Counted from the stretch's first letter, positions 43,277-53,438 are shown. The stretch is DNA of 64,000 nucleotides from JALUUH01 sp964636675 (GCA_964636675.1 CAZWUO010000001.1:3390-67389); one strand, 5' to 3'. Notes: a model not told the origin generated them from the letters alone. Program-made: numbers and translations.

Positions 43277-45463
43277 ATGCTAATTACTCGCCCGATAAAG
43301 AATGAAATAAAATTACCCGGAAAACAAGATGAAGTTGTTGCCTGGAAATATACGACCTGTGGTTATTGCTCCACCGGTTGCTCGATCGAAGTGGGGGTCA
43401 ATGAAAAAGGTGAGGGTATAAAAGCCCGTGGTGTCGGCAACGCAGATGTGAATCAAGGAAAATTGTGTTTAAAAGGTATTTTTGAGCATGAGTTATTCAC
43501 TTCCTCGGGGCGTGGAACCATTCCATTGGTGCGCGATAAAATTTTTGAAGACTATAAAGAAAGCACCTGGGATGCGGCGCTGGATAAAACAGTATCTGAA
43601 ATCGAACGTATTCAAAAAAAATATGGCAGAGATAGTTTTGCGATTGTATCAACCGGTCAAATATTGACTGAAGAATTTTATACCTTGGGGAAACTCGCCC
43701 GTGGGGTTATCGGCACGAATAATTACGACGGTAATACAACGCTGTGCATGGCCTCTGCCGTTTCGGGTTATAAACGGTCATTTGGTTCGGATGGCCCTCC
43801 GGGATGTTATGATGATTTTTCACATACGGATTGTTTGCTTGCCTTTGGTTCCAACTTACCCGAGCAACACCCCGTTATCTATTGGCGACTCAAGCAGGCG
43901 CTTGAAAAGAAAAAATTCCCCCTCATCGTCGTTGACCCTCGGGTAACGATGTTTGCGCAATTTGCAGACATGCATTTACCGATAACCCCCGGAACCGATG
44001 TCGTGCTGCTGAATAGCTTGGCACACGTTATTCTTGACGAGGGTTTGGAAGATCGTGCCTATATAGATGCACACACCTCAAACGCTGAGGAATTCGAGAA
44101 GCTCGTCGAAAAATACAACCCCGTGATGGCCGCGAAACAATGTGGCATCGACGAAGATACGATTCGCAATGTGGCGCGATTGTATGCCAAATCCGATGCC
44201 GCGATGAGTATCTGGACCATGGGCATTAACCAAAGCACGCATGGCTCTGACGGTGTGGTCGGCATTAATAGTTTGAATTTGATTACCGGTAATATTGGCA
44301 AAAAAGGCGGTACGAGTTTATCTATTACCGGACAATGCAATGCGATGGGTACACGAGAATGGTCATCTTGTTCGGGTTTGCCCGGTTATCGTGTGCTTGA
44401 AAAAGAACAAGATCGAGAAGACATTGCTAAATTTTGGGGTATTGATCCTGAGTTTTTCCCTAAAAAACGCGGCTTATTCCAAACAGATATTTTTCCTGCG
44501 ATAGAAACCGGTCAAATAAAGGGATTGTGGATCATTGCCACTAACCCAATGACCTCAATGCCGAATACCGCTAGGATTAGAAAAACATTTGAACAATTGG
44601 AATTCTGTGTGGTGCAAGATGCTTATCGTGATGTGGAAACCACAGAATATGCACATGTCTATTTTCCTGCGGGATTATGGGCAGAAAAAGAAGGGTGCAT
44701 GACTAATACCGAAAGAAGGGTGAATTTTATTAGTAATGTTTTGCCCGCGCACGCTGATTCAAAACCTGATCTATGGATATTTAATCAGCTGGCAAAACGC
44801 TTTGACAACGGGAAAAAAATGACATTTCCCGATTCAGCCTCCGCGGTATTTGATGAAATGCGCGAGCTTTCGAAGGGACGTTTTCTTGATATTTCGGGCA
44901 TGTCGCACAAAAAAATAGAAGAAAACCGAGGTTTGCAATGGCCGATGAAAGAAGATGCAGAAGTAGGATCGGCACGATTATATGAAGACGGAAAGTTTAA
45001 CCATCCGGATAAAAAAGCCAAGCTAATAGCACTTGATTTTGTTGATAACAACGAAGTCCCCGACGAAAAATATCCCTTCTGGTTGAATAGCGGGCGTGTT
45101 GTCGAACATTTTCATACCCGAACACGCACCGGAAAAATAGGCAATCTCAATAAATTCAGTCCAACGCCCTATATGGAAATGAACCCAGATGTCGCCGCAG
45201 AACTTGGTGTGGAACATATGACTTATGTGCGCTTAGTCTCGCGCCGCGGAGATTCGGTGGTACTCGTACAACTGACTCAGCGGGTACCCCGAAATATGGT
45301 CTTTATTCCTTTCCATTTTCATGAATGTGTTAACCGCCTGAGTCTTGGGTTATTAGACCCTTATTCGCGACAACCTGCATTTAAGCAATGTGCCGTGCGT
45401 ATAGAAAAGGTGAGTAAACAAGAAGCTGCAGCGCTCACCAATAAATCCATTAGAGCGTTTTAA
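43277..45463 (+). CDS. nasA: Assimilatory nitrate reductase catalytic subunit (molybdopterin)
   Basis: 728 residues, shorter than many NasA proteins (~870) because the C-terminal BFD-like domain is absent. The N-terminal [4Fe-4S] ligands are CGYCSTGCSIEV ... GKLCLKG. The Mo-bis-MGD part has DGNTTLCMASAVSGYKRSFG, where the cysteine is the expected Mo ligand, ITGNIGKKGG, WIIATNPMTSMPN and YFPAGLWAEKEGCMTN. The C-terminal MGD-binding lobe includes SGRVVEHFHTRTRTG. There is no Tat signal, so it is cytoplasmic. Electrons may come from the membrane-bound Fe-S fusion encoded next. Confidence 0.93.
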   Translation: MLITRPIKNEIKLPGKQDEVVAWKYTTCGYCSTGCSIEVGVNEKGEGIKARGVGNADVNQGKLCLKGIFEHELFTSSGRGTIPLVRDKIFEDYKESTWDAALDKTVSEIERIQKKYGRDSFAIVSTGQILTEEFYTLGKLARGVIGTNNYDGNTTLCMASAVSGYKRSFGSDGPPGCYDDFSHTDCLLAFGSNLPEQHPVIYWRLKQALEKKKFPLIVVDPRVTMFAQFADMHLPITPGTDVVLLNSLAHVILDEGLEDRAYIDAHTSNAEEFEKLVEKYNPVMAAKQCGIDEDTIRNVARLYAKSDAAMSIWTMGINQSTHGSDGVVGINSLNLITGNIGKKGGTSLSITGQCNAMGTREWSSCSGLPGYRVLEKEQDREDIAKFWGIDPEFFPKKRGLFQTDIFPAIETGQIKGLWIIATNPMTSMPNTARIRKTFEQLEFCVVQDAYRDVETTEYAHVYFPAGLWAEKEGCMTNTERRVNFISNVLPAHADSKPDLWIFNQLAKRFDNGKKMTFPDSASAVFDEMRELSKGRFLDISGMSHKKIEENRGLQWPMKEDAEVGSARLYEDGKFNHPDKKAKLIALDFVDNNEVPDEKYPFWLNSGRVVEHFHTRTRTGKIGNLNKFSPTPYMEMNPDVAAELGVEHMTYVRLVSRRGDSVVLVQLTQRVPRNMVFIPFHFHECVNRLSLGLLDPYSRQPAFKQCAVRIEKVSKQEAAALTNKSIRAF

Positions 45464-45481
45464 TGTTAGCAGGAGTCTTAT

Positions 45482-47446
45482 ATGTTTAAAGTTCGTGATG
45501 ACGAACCGAGTTATGCATTTATTCCCGATGTAGAAACCTCTGATATAAACCAATGGGGAAAAAAAATTGAAACCGTCACAGAAGATGACGCGGCGCGGGG
45601 TAAATCATTAAATATAAACGGCGATAGCGGCGTAGGCTCAAATGTTAACCGTTACAAACAACATGGTTTTCATTTTACCGCCGATAATTGCATTGGCTGT
45701 CACGCGTGTGAAGCGGCATGCAGTGAAAAAAACGATTTACCGGCGTATTTAAGTTTTCGTTCAGTGGGCTATATTGAAGGTGGAAGTTATCCCGCCTATC
45801 AACGACTCAATATTTCCATGGCCTGTAATCATTGTGATGATCCAGTGTGTTTAAAAGGTTGTCCTACCCGCGCATATACAAAATATCCAGAATACGGTGC
45901 CGTATTACAAGACCCAGATACCTGTTTTGGTTGTGGCTACTGCACCTGGGTTTGCCCCTATAACGCGCCCCAACTGGATTTATCCAAAGGCGAAGTATCA
46001 AAATGCAATATGTGTGTAGATCGCTTAGAAGTGGGACTAAAACCCGCGTGTGCAGCAGCTTGTCTAGGCAGTGCATTGGATTTTGGATTAATCGAAACAA
46101 CGCCTGAGCACAAAGAACAAGCAAAAATTAATATACCAGGGTTTCCTGATCCTCGTATCACCAACCCAAATATTCGTTTTCAACAAACCCGCTCATTACC
46201 CCGAGAGATGACCCGCACTGACTCGCAACCCTTGCGTTATCAACGCGACGAGCAAGGGCAGGGCGAGTATAAAAGCAAGGCCGTTAATCAATCGCTGAGC
46301 AAAGAATGGAGCTTTAAAAAACTCAGTTCACGCGAAAATCCCTTAGTCATTTTTACGCTGATATCACAGGCGGTAGTGGGCGCATTCTCGCTATTATATT
46401 TAGCACCCTTATTCGGAGTATCCGAGCTTTCAAGCGCGAGTAATCCTATTACGGTGCTCAGCATGTTGATCTTTATGTTCGTTATACAAGTTGCTGCCCT
46501 GGGCATGTCAACCATGCATCTTGGCAAGCCACACCGTTTTTATCGTGCCTTTAATAATTTGAAATATTCACCGGTGGGCCGAGAAGTGGCCTCGTTAGCG
46601 GTATTTTTTACGTTATTTGCAGGCTATGTATTTTTGGAGTCGGGTTTATTATCTGGGTTGCCAGAAACGGTGGTAAGCACTGCATCTCATATTATAGGTC
46701 TCTTAGCACTCGTCATGGGGCCGATCTTTATTTATGCGATGCATAAAATTTATCGTATAGAGGCACGCCCATTTTGGAATCATTGGCAGGTGTTGACCAC
46801 TTTTTTTGGCAATACGCTCGCATTAGGGGCTTTATTAGTAATACTTTCATTTGCCTTTTCAATGGCACTACAGTCACAAAGCTTTCTACCACTCATTAGC
46901 ATACTCGCACCGATATTGTTATTCGGCTTATTGCTCGAGGGCTATGGTTTATATCAACACAAAAAGGATTTACAGAAAACAGGTGGCGAAGGTGCTGCTG
47001 CACAATTGGTGCAAGAAACCAGGTTTGGAAAAACGTATCAACTGCGCAACCTGGCCTTGGGAGTATCAATAAGTATCGTCGGCATATTATCTCTTGCCAA
47101 TATTGAAGGCTTCATCGGCTTTGTCGCATGGTTTTTAGTCGGTGCGCTTATTATTGCGACGGCGGTCGTAGGGCGAGCTTTATTTTATGTATTAGTCATA
47201 CCCACTACCATGCCCGGTGCCTTTTTCTGGAAAAACACGGGTTTTCAAGACCATGCTAGAGAAACCGGTTTAGCCGACATGCAACAAGTTGGCGTGTTAC
47301 CTAAAACCGATTACCATCATGAACTCATGGCCAGAGCCAAAGCAGATATCGCCGCAGAAATAGCGCAAATTCGGCAAGAAGGTTGGCTAAAAGGCATTAC
47401 TGCTCGGTTGTTTAAAAGAGTAAAAATTATAAAAGAAGGTTTATAA
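45482..47446 (+). CDS. Fused DmsB-like Fe-S subunit and DmsC-like membrane anchor
   Basis: 654 residues, ATG with AGGAG 8 nt upstream. Residues ~60-215 are a DmsB/NrfC-type four-cluster ferredoxin: CIGCHACEAAC, CNHCDDPVCLKGCP, CFGCGYCTWVCPY, CNMCVDRLEVGLKPAC. Residues ~280-600 hold about eight membrane helices of the DmsC anchor type (QAVVGAFSLLYLAPL, TMHLGKPHRFYRAFNNLKYS). In DMSO reductase these are separate chains that move electrons from quinol. Here they are joined and follow nasA by 18 bp, so they probably deliver quinol electrons to the nitrate reductase. There is no Tat signal. Confidence 0.9.
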   Translation: MFKVRDDEPSYAFIPDVETSDINQWGKKIETVTEDDAARGKSLNINGDSGVGSNVNRYKQHGFHFTADNCIGCHACEAACSEKNDLPAYLSFRSVGYIEGGSYPAYQRLNISMACNHCDDPVCLKGCPTRAYTKYPEYGAVLQDPDTCFGCGYCTWVCPYNAPQLDLSKGEVSKCNMCVDRLEVGLKPACAAACLGSALDFGLIETTPEHKEQAKINIPGFPDPRITNPNIRFQQTRSLPREMTRTDSQPLRYQRDEQGQGEYKSKAVNQSLSKEWSFKKLSSRENPLVIFTLISQAVVGAFSLLYLAPLFGVSELSSASNPITVLSMLIFMFVIQVAALGMSTMHLGKPHRFYRAFNNLKYSPVGREVASLAVFFTLFAGYVFLESGLLSGLPETVVSTASHIIGLLALVMGPIFIYAMHKIYRIEARPFWNHWQVLTTFFGNTLALGALLVILSFAFSMALQSQSFLPLISILAPILLFGLLLEGYGLYQHKKDLQKTGGEGAAAQLVQETRFGKTYQLRNLALGVSISIVGILSLANIEGFIGFVAWFLVGALIIATAVVGRALFYVLVIPTTMPGAFFWKNTGFQDHARETGLADMQQVGVLPKTDYHHELMARAKADIAAEIAQIRQEGWLKGITARLFKRVKIIKEGL

Positions 47447-47536
47447 ATACCGAGCTTTAATCTCCCCAAGGTGGATTTGTCATTGTCGCAAATAACTTGA
47501 AATAAAAAATGTTATATCAATATAAAGGGATTTGTA

Positions 47537-47872
47537 ATGAGCGATGTTGGGGAAGAGCACGAAGAAGTTTTCCTGATTACCCAAGCGTGGGTGAAGCCAG
47601 GGACTTTTGAAGAACTCAAAGCATATCGCATAAAGGTTCTAAAGATTCTGGAACCATTTTCACCCGATTTTATTTTTTATAATCATCCATTTGAATGGGT
47701 ATTTGACGCTGGGGAAGATGAGACTCCCAGCGGCATAGAAGTTTGCCGATTTCAAAATGAACAAATCGCCCGTGCAGCAATAGCAGCCATTGAAAGTTCA
47801 GGTATACGTGCGGAAGAAAGTAATGTTTTTAGGAAAATTCGAAGTTACTTAAGCTGTTATTCCTTGCGCTAG
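47537..47872 (+). CDS. Small hypothetical protein, possibly dimeric alpha-beta barrel
   Basis: 111 residues, ATG with AAAGGGA upstream. The pattern EEVFLITQAWVKPGTFEELKAYR ... GIEVCRFQNEQIARAAIAAI looks like a DUF1330/ABM-like ferredoxin-fold monomer (beta-alpha-beta with a central helix). There is no signal peptide. It lies 90 bp after the dmsBC-like fusion, so it could be a late member of the nitrate operon, but its role is unknown. Confidence 0.6.
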   Translation: MSDVGEEHEEVFLITQAWVKPGTFEELKAYRIKVLKILEPFSPDFIFYNHPFEWVFDAGEDETPSGIEVCRFQNEQIARAAIAAIESSGIRAEESNVFRKIRSYLSCYSLR

Positions 47873-48028
47873 ATATGATAATTCGGAGTTATTAGCCTTA
47901 GTTGTAGTGGTCTAATAAAACCGTACCAACCAATAGGTGGTAAACTCCACCAACAAGCGAGGTATGAAAAAATGCCAGAGCTATCAGTATTGCTCAACCT
48001 ATTAAATGGAGCAAGGTAATCTAGAATA

Positions 48029-48370
48029 ATGGAATTAAGTGATATCGTTTTACTCGCCTTGTTTTTTTTACTTGCGCGGTTTTGGTGGCAGACTTTAGAA
48101 GCGCGAGAGATGGCGGAGAAGCTGTGTAAAAATGCATGTATTAAAGAAAATGTGCAATTACTCGATGGCACGGTATCGCTTAAAAAACTACGTTTTGAAA
48201 AATCGACACGAGGTCGCCGAATGTTGTTAAGGTATTTCAGTTTTGAATTTTCGGCAACCAGTGATGATAGAAGAGAAGGCGTTATTGCCATGCATGGGAT
48301 TAGGCAGCAATATTTAGTCATGGATTTACCTGAAGAATCGATTATTACGGTTTCATCTGACGAAGAATAA
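48029..48370 (+). CDS. DUF3301 family protein
   Basis: 113 residues. An N-terminal membrane anchor (SDIVLLALFFLLARFWW) is followed by the conserved block AREMAEKLCKNACIKENVQLLDGTVSLKKLRF and LLRYFSFEFSATSDDRREGVI, typical of DUF3301 proteins of gammaproteobacteria. The function is unknown. A short acidic tail ends the protein. It precedes tatD by 107 bp. Confidence 0.8.
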   Translation: MELSDIVLLALFFLLARFWWQTLEAREMAEKLCKNACIKENVQLLDGTVSLKKLRFEKSTRGRRMLLRYFSFEFSATSDDRREGVIAMHGIRQQYLVMDLPEESIITVSSDEE

Positions 48371-48477
48371 CCCTTTGATTCTAAGCTTTACCCCGTTCGT
48401 TTTGGCATGCTAGGTTGTTGGAGTACTCGTTTAGCCAGCTTATTTTATATTTAACATCGTAATAAAGGTTTAACTCT

Positions 48478-49278
48478 ATGAATGACCCTGCTATTCGGTT
48501 TATCGATTCTCATTGTCACCTCGATTGTTTGGAGGGTGCGGAAGAGACTAATGGGGTAAAAAAATATCTTGATCGCGCCAAAGAAAACGGTGTGTCGGAT
48601 TTTCTTTGTGTGTCGATAGATATGGAAAACTATCCTAAAGTTAAAGCCTTATCGCAGCAATTTGATAATGTTTATGCGTCTGTGGGGGTGCATCCTAATC
48701 ATCGCGATAATCGTGAATCCTTAGTTGATGAGTTAATAACAGAAGCGCAGGATAAAAAAATCGTTGCGATAGGGGAAACCGGCTTGGATTATTTTCGCTC
48801 AGAGGGCGATTTAGAATGGCAGCGTCATCAGTTTCGGCGCCATATTGATGCGGCCAAACAATGTCATAAACCTCTCATCATCCACACACGAGAAGCCCAA
48901 CAAGATACCATTAACATCATGCAGGCTGAGAATGCAAATGAAGCAGGGGGTGTAATGCATTGTTTTACTGAGGATTGGAGTATGGCAAAGCAGGCGCTTG
49001 ATATGGGTTTTTATATTTCATTCTCAGGCATTGTTACGTTCAAAAGTGCTAAACAGATCCATGAAGTTGCGCAGAAAGTACCTGCGGATCGAATGTTGAT
49101 TGAGACCGATTCACCGTATCTTGCGCCGGTACCCCATCGTGGCAAGCCCAACGAGCCGGCTTATGTGCGCTATGTGGCCGAATTTTTGGCCGAACTCAGA
49201 AATCAACCGTTGGCGCAAATTGCAGTGCAAACAAGCCAGAATTTTGCGACGCTCTTTGCGCTACCTCACTTGAAGTAG
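48478..49278 (+). CDS. TatD family metal-dependent hydrolase (YcfH-like)
   Basis: 266 residues. The TIM-barrel metal sites are present: FIDSHCHLD (two His), the Glu in IGETGLDYFR, LIIHTREA, VMHCFTE and IETDSPYLAP (Asp). TatD/YcfH proteins are nucleases or hydrolases acting on DNA ends or D-aminoacyl-tRNA. It is normal in length and probably cytoplasmic. Confidence 0.93.
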   Translation: MNDPAIRFIDSHCHLDCLEGAEETNGVKKYLDRAKENGVSDFLCVSIDMENYPKVKALSQQFDNVYASVGVHPNHRDNRESLVDELITEAQDKKIVAIGETGLDYFRSEGDLEWQRHQFRRHIDAAKQCHKPLIIHTREAQQDTINIMQAENANEAGGVMHCFTEDWSMAKQALDMGFYISFSGIVTFKSAKQIHEVAQKVPADRMLIETDSPYLAPVPHRGKPNEPAYVRYVAEFLAELRNQPLAQIAVQTSQNFATLFALPHLK

Positions 49279-49379
49279 GTAACATACCTTTTTGAATATT
49301 ATTGTTTTTTCCTCTTGTTTTCATGGTAAACACGGTTTAAGACTGTTTTTAGACGCGCGCATCAGTTAAAATCCACAGC

Positions 49380-50243
49380 ATGTTAATATATCCAGAAATT
49401 GATCCCGTTGCGCTTGATTTAGGCCCGATTAAAGTCCATTGGTATGGGCTAATGTATTTAGTTGCTTTTGCCACTGCGTGGTATTTAGGCAAGATACGTG
49501 CGAACAAGCCTGGTTCCGCGTGGAACACAGACCAAGTAAGCGATGTTATATTTTACGGCGCACTCGGTGTCGTCCTTGGTGGGCGAATAGGTTATGTGTT
49601 GTTCTATAATTTCGGCGAGTTTGTTGCTGATCCGCTGATTCTGTTCCGTGTATGGGAAGGTGGCATGTCTTTCCACGGAGGCATGTTAGGTGTCTTCGTT
49701 GGAATGTATCTGTTTGCCAGAAAAACCAATAAAACGTTTTTTCAAGTCATAGACTTTATAGGGCCGCTGGTTCCTCTGGGTTATTTTGCGGGTCGCATCG
49801 GTAATTTTATCAATGGTGAATTATGGGGTAGGGCGACCGATGTGCCTTGGGGCATGGTGTTTCCACAGGCCGGTAATTTTGCGCGCCATCCCTCGATGTT
49901 GTATCAAGCGGTACTTGAAGGACTGGTTTTATTCTTAATTTTATGGATTTATTCTGCTAAACCCCGACCTACGATGGCGGTGTCCGCGGCCTTTTTAATC
50001 GGTATGGGATCCTTCCGTATTATCAATGAATTTTTTCGCGAGCCAGATGCACATTTAGGATTTATTGCATTTGACTGGATGACCATGGGGCAATTACTTT
50101 CGCTTCCGATGGTGTTGGCCGGTGCACTTCTTATGTGGTTTGCTTATCATAAAGCATCGCCGACGATAAGCGATACGCCGGCGCGCTCAAAGGATCGTAC
50201 GCAAAATAAATCAGCACGTAAATCTAAGAAAAAATCAAAATAA
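49380..50243 (+). CDS. lgt: Prolipoprotein diacylglyceryl transferase
   Basis: 287 residues. It moves the diacylglyceryl group from phosphatidylglycerol to the lipobox cysteine, in the inner membrane. Seven hydrophobic segments are visible, as well as the [11 protein letters not shown] block, [11 protein letters not shown] and the Lgt signature [14 protein letters not shown] (~139-152). The C-terminus is a lysine/serine-rich cytoplasmic tail. It is followed 3 bp later by thyA, the enterobacterial lgt-thyA arrangement. Confidence 0.97.
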   Translation: MLIYPEIDPVALDLGPIKVHWYGLMYLVAFATAWYLGKIRANKPGSAWNTDQVSDVIFYGALGVVLGGRIGYVLFYNFGEFVADPLILFRVWEGGMSFHGGMLGVFVGMYLFARKTNKTFFQVIDFIGPLVPLGYFAGRIGNFINGELWGRATDVPWGMVFPQAGNFARHPSMLYQAVLEGLVLFLILWIYSAKPRPTMAVSAAFLIGMGSFRIINEFFREPDAHLGFIAFDWMTMGQLLSLPMVLAGALLMWFAYHKASPTISDTPARSKDRTQNKSARKSKKKSK

Positions 50244-50246
50244 GCC

Positions 50247-51041
50247 ATGCAGCAATATTTAGAATTATTACGCCATGTGTTGGCCAACGGTCATAAAAAA
50301 GAGGATCGCACGGGCACGGGCACCTTAAGTGTTTTTGGACACCAGACAAGATATGATTTAACCCAGGGTTTTCCTGTCGTCACCACAAAAAAGCTTCATC
50401 TGCGCAGCATTATTCATGAGCTTCTTTGGTTCTTAAAAGGTGATACTAATATAAAATATCTTACGGATAATAAGGTGAGTATTTGGGATGAGTGGGCCGA
50501 TAAGAATGGCGATTTAGGCCCCGTCTATGGATCACAATGGCGTCAATGGGTAAAAAATGACGGCTCCCATGTTGATCAAATTTCTAATCTCATCCAGCAA
50601 ATTAAAAGCAATCCAGATTCACGGCGATTAATTGTTTCCGCGTGGAACGTAGCTGAGATAGATGATATGGCGTTACCGCCTTGCCATGCCTTTTTTCAAT
50701 TTTATGTTGCCAACGGCAAGTTATCCTGTCAGCTTTATCAGCGCAGCGCAGATTTGTTTTTAGGCGTTCCGTTTAATATTGCATCGTATGCTTTGTTAAC
50801 CCATATGCTAGCCCAGGTAACGGGTTTACAGGTTGGAGAGTTTATTCATACTCTGGGTGATGCACATATTTATGTTAACCACATGAGCCAAGTAGAGCTC
50901 CAGCTCACGCGTAAACCACACACCTTGCCACAGTTAAAAATCAATCCAGAAGTGCGGGATATTTTTGAATTTCAATACGCTGATTTTGAGCTGGTTAATT
51001 ATACCTGTGATGCAGCCATTAAAGCACCGGTAGCGGTTTAA
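50247..51041 (+). CDS. thyA: Thymidylate synthase
   Basis: 264 residues. It methylates dUMP with methylenetetrahydrofolate to dTMP. It has the catalytic cysteine in [13 protein letters not shown] (~146), the phosphate-binding arginine pair [30 protein letters not shown] and [12 protein letters not shown]. It ends 3 bp before folA, so nucleotide and folate recycling are co-expressed. Confidence 0.98.
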   Translation: MQQYLELLRHVLANGHKKEDRTGTGTLSVFGHQTRYDLTQGFPVVTTKKLHLRSIIHELLWFLKGDTNIKYLTDNKVSIWDEWADKNGDLGPVYGSQWRQWVKNDGSHVDQISNLIQQIKSNPDSRRLIVSAWNVAEIDDMALPPCHAFFQFYVANGKLSCQLYQRSADLFLGVPFNIASYALLTHMLAQVTGLQVGEFIHTLGDAHIYVNHMSQVELQLTRKPHTLPQLKINPEVRDIFEFQYADFELVNYTCDAAIKAPVAV

Positions 51042-51044
51042 TCA

Positions 51045-51545
51045 ATGATAGTATCCTTGATCTGGGCAATGGACGATAATCGGGTCATTGGACTGGATAA
51101 TAAATTACCTTGGCGTTTACCGGCTGATCTACAGTATTTCAAAAAGACCACGTTGGGCAAGCCCATCATCATGGGCCGTAAGACGTTTGAATCCTTTGGC
51201 AGTAGGCCATTACCGGGAAGAAAGAATATCGTAATCACTCGCGATCAGAGGTATGCGCCCGATCCCGATATTACAGTGGTAAGCTCTATAGAGAGTGCGC
51301 TTACCGCAACAGGTGATGTCGATGAAGTCATGATTATTGGTGGTCAACAAATTTACTCTCAGACATTATCACTCGCTGATCGTTTATATATTACAATCGT
51401 CCACTCAGAGTTCACGGGGGACGCTTTTTTTCCTGAATTTAATTTAGCTGCTTGGCGAGAGATAAAACGGGAAGACTGTAAAGCAGATGAAAAAAACCCT
51501 TACAACTATAGCTTTATTCTTATGGAAAGAATAACAACATCCTAG
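51045..51545 (+). CDS. folA: Dihydrofolate reductase
   Basis: 166 residues. It regenerates tetrahydrofolate used by ThyA. It has WAMDDNRVIG, LPWRLPADLQYFK (catalytic Asp 28), IIMGRKTFESFG, the NADPH-binding arginine block (PLPGRKNIVITR) and IIGGQQIY. Normal length. Confidence 0.97.
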   Translation: MIVSLIWAMDDNRVIGLDNKLPWRLPADLQYFKKTTLGKPIIMGRKTFESFGSRPLPGRKNIVITRDQRYAPDPDITVVSSIESALTATGDVDEVMIIGGQQIYSQTLSLADRLYITIVHSEFTGDAFFPEFNLAAWREIKREDCKADEKNPYNYSFILMERITTS

Positions 51546-51553
51546 CTTACCTA

Positions 51554-51916
51554 TTACGCATATAAATCCACTCCAAGCATTTGCTGTATTTCTTGCAATT
51601 TATTAAAGTTTTCATTTTTTTTATAGCTTGATATAGCGCTTTGTGCTTGCGGGTGATAGCGTTCGAGTTCAATTTTGGAAGAAAGTGTTGCGTCGTATTT
51701 TTGCGCAAGACTTTCCGCGTAGTTTATTTGTTGTACGGACTTCTGTTGTGCTTCAGGCGTAATAGCTTGTAGCATTAAACGGTTTGCGGCAGCTGATTTT
51801 TTACTCGGTATTGGTGAAATCGCGGCAGCTAACGCGTGGGATTCGATATTATTTCGGGATATTGCTTGCGCGCGAGCGTATAAAAAACCTTGTGAAGATA
51901 GGGCGGCGATTGACAA
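51554..51916 (-). CDS. Hypothetical helical protein
   Basis: 120 residues. The only possible start near the 5' end is TTG 51916, because an in-frame TAA lies 12 nt upstream; no ribosome site is evident. It is alanine/glutamine-rich, has no membrane segment, and ends FNKLQEIQQMLGVDLYA. A perfect 9 bp inverted repeat lies right before the start. Its composition recalls small proteins near flagellar or envelope genes, but there is no family call. A later start is possible. Confidence 0.45.
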   Translation of the reverse strand: MSIAALSSQGFLYARAQAISRNNIESHALAAAISPIPSKKSAAANRLMLQAITPEAQQKSVQQINYAESLAQKYDATLSSKIELERYHPQAQSAISSYKKNENFNKLQEIQQMLGVDLYA

Positions 51917-51925
51917 AGAGATTTA

Positions 51926-51948
51926 AACTTAGCACAAACTGCTAAGTT
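51926..51948. promoter_or_regulatory. Perfect inverted repeat before the 120-residue gene
   Basis: AACTTAGCA-N5-TGCTAAGTT, 9 bp arms, 10 bp upstream of the TTG at 51916. It could be an operator or an RNA hairpin controlling translation. No T-run follows, so a terminator is unlikely. Confidence 0.45.
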
Positions 51949-52202
51949 CGACGCCTTAGAGATGGGGAGACAGGGATAAAAAAATAGACAGAGAAGGGCA
52001 GTTTTAGATCATCGCAATCGTCGCTGTGGGCATTAGTTACCAAAATATCGCGGCTCTTCAACTGCCTTCCTCCAAAACAAAAAGATGTCTTGAATAACTA
52101 TAGTCGAAGCGAACTCAGAATCAAGAAGAGCTGGGTAAAAAATTTTACGCTTTCGTTTAATCACAGCAGCAGACAGGGACTGATGATAAAACTCCAATTA
52201 AA

Positions 52203-53438
52203 TCAATAAATTATACTGTCTGTATTGGAAGCGCGATCTAGGCCAATAACGGTTTTCGAGTTTTTTGTAGCGTGAAAATTAACAGAATCTAGGTTTGCGC
52301 CGCTAACGTCCATTTTGTGTATGTTGGCAAAACGAAAATCAGCATGACTGAGATTAGCCATTGTGTAATTTGTCCATTTATTAATGGTGGATACCAATAG
52401 TGTTGATCGCAGTTTTGCCCGTTTGAAGCTTGCCTTACTTAGGTCCGCTTTTGTAAAGTCGGTATTGGCAATGTGCGACCAATTAAAATTGGCTAATTTT
52501 AAATTACATTCGACAAAATCAACATGCGATATCTTTGACTCTTCAAACCGGGCCTCGGTGAGTTTTCCAGCGTTAAAATTAATGTGCGAAAGTTTACTGC
52601 GATTGAAATTAGTGCCAATTGCAATGACATTTAAGAATGTGGAGTTTTCTATATTGGAAGTACTTAAATCCACTATTTGTAATGATGCACCGCTAAAATC
52701 TGATTGGGATATATGAGTATAGCTTAAATCAGAACCGTATAAATTACTATTTTTCATGTTGGTCTTATCAAATCTAGCACCCAAAAAATTGCTATAACGT
52801 AAGTCTATAGAGGAAATATTGGAGCGCGTAAAATCCGAATATTGTGCTGTGATACGATTAAGTTTTGATAGCGCAAACGAACTGTTTATCACTTTAGCAT
52901 CATTGAAATTACTCTTGCTTAGAATAGAGTTATGCACTACCACATTACTCATATTTGCTTTTCTCAGATTAGCGCCGGTTAAATTTACATTAATGAGAAT
53001 CGCACCGTCTAAGTTACTTGTTTCGAGATTGCTATATGCTAAGTTTACATTTGTAAGAATAGCGCCAGAAAAATTAATTTTTGCTAAATCACAATTTTCA
53101 AAATTAATATGCGATAGTTGAGAGTAACTAAAATTTCCATTTGCAATATTACAGTTTTTTAAATGTATATTTTGTATTGTTGTGTATTCTGCATTGATGT
53201 TATTGAGCCGGATGGTGTTAAGCATCACGGCGTTAGCATTAGTATTGTTCGCTCGCTCTAAAAACACCTGATTATCCATGATAACATAGGTGTGCAAATT
53301 ACTTGTTTGATTTATTGCACAAGCAAAAAGTGTAGGAATAAAAGTGAGTAAAATAATAATCCTAAGAAAAGCGAGGTTGCAAAAAGAATATTTATTAAGG
53401 GGGCTAGGAGGGCGTTTTTGCGGTTTTTTTAGCAACAT
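52203..53438 (-). CDS. Pentapeptide-repeat lipoprotein
   Basis: 411 residues from ATG 53438; the frame opens earlier at 53489, but that deepens the overlap with tsaB. Even so, the start overlaps tsaB by 35 bp. A lipoprotein signal ends LTFIPTLFAC (Cys in LFAC). From about residue 80 onward there are about 55 pentapeptide repeats of the A(N/D)LXX type (NFSYSQLSHINFENCDLAKI, ANLRKANMSNV), predicting a long right-handed quadrilateral beta-helix. The sorting rule cannot be decided. Functions of such proteins range from gyrase mimicry to unknown surface roles. It is cotranscribed with tsaB-yoaA by position. Confidence 0.85.
   Translation of the reverse strand: MLLKKPQKRPPSPLNKYSFCNLAFLRIIILLTFIPTLFACAINQTSNLHTYVIMDNQVFLERANNTNANAVMLNTIRLNNINAEYTTIQNIHLKNCNIANGNFSYSQLSHINFENCDLAKINFSGAILTNVNLAYSNLETSNLDGAILINVNLTGANLRKANMSNVVVHNSILSKSNFNDAKVINSSFALSKLNRITAQYSDFTRSNISSIDLRYSNFLGARFDKTNMKNSNLYGSDLSYTHISQSDFSGASLQIVDLSTSNIENSTFLNVIAIGTNFNRSKLSHINFNAGKLTEARFEESKISHVDFVECNLKLANFNWSHIANTDFTKADLSKASFKRAKLRSTLLVSTINKWTNYTMANLSHADFRFANIHKMDVSGANLDSVNFHATKNSKTVIGLDRASNTDSIIY

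Noticed and set aside
47890..47945. TTGTAGTGGTCTAATAAAACCG resembling the terminal repeat of an IS3-type element
   Set aside because: No partner end, no transposase and no target duplication were found. The region is an ordinary gap between two small genes.
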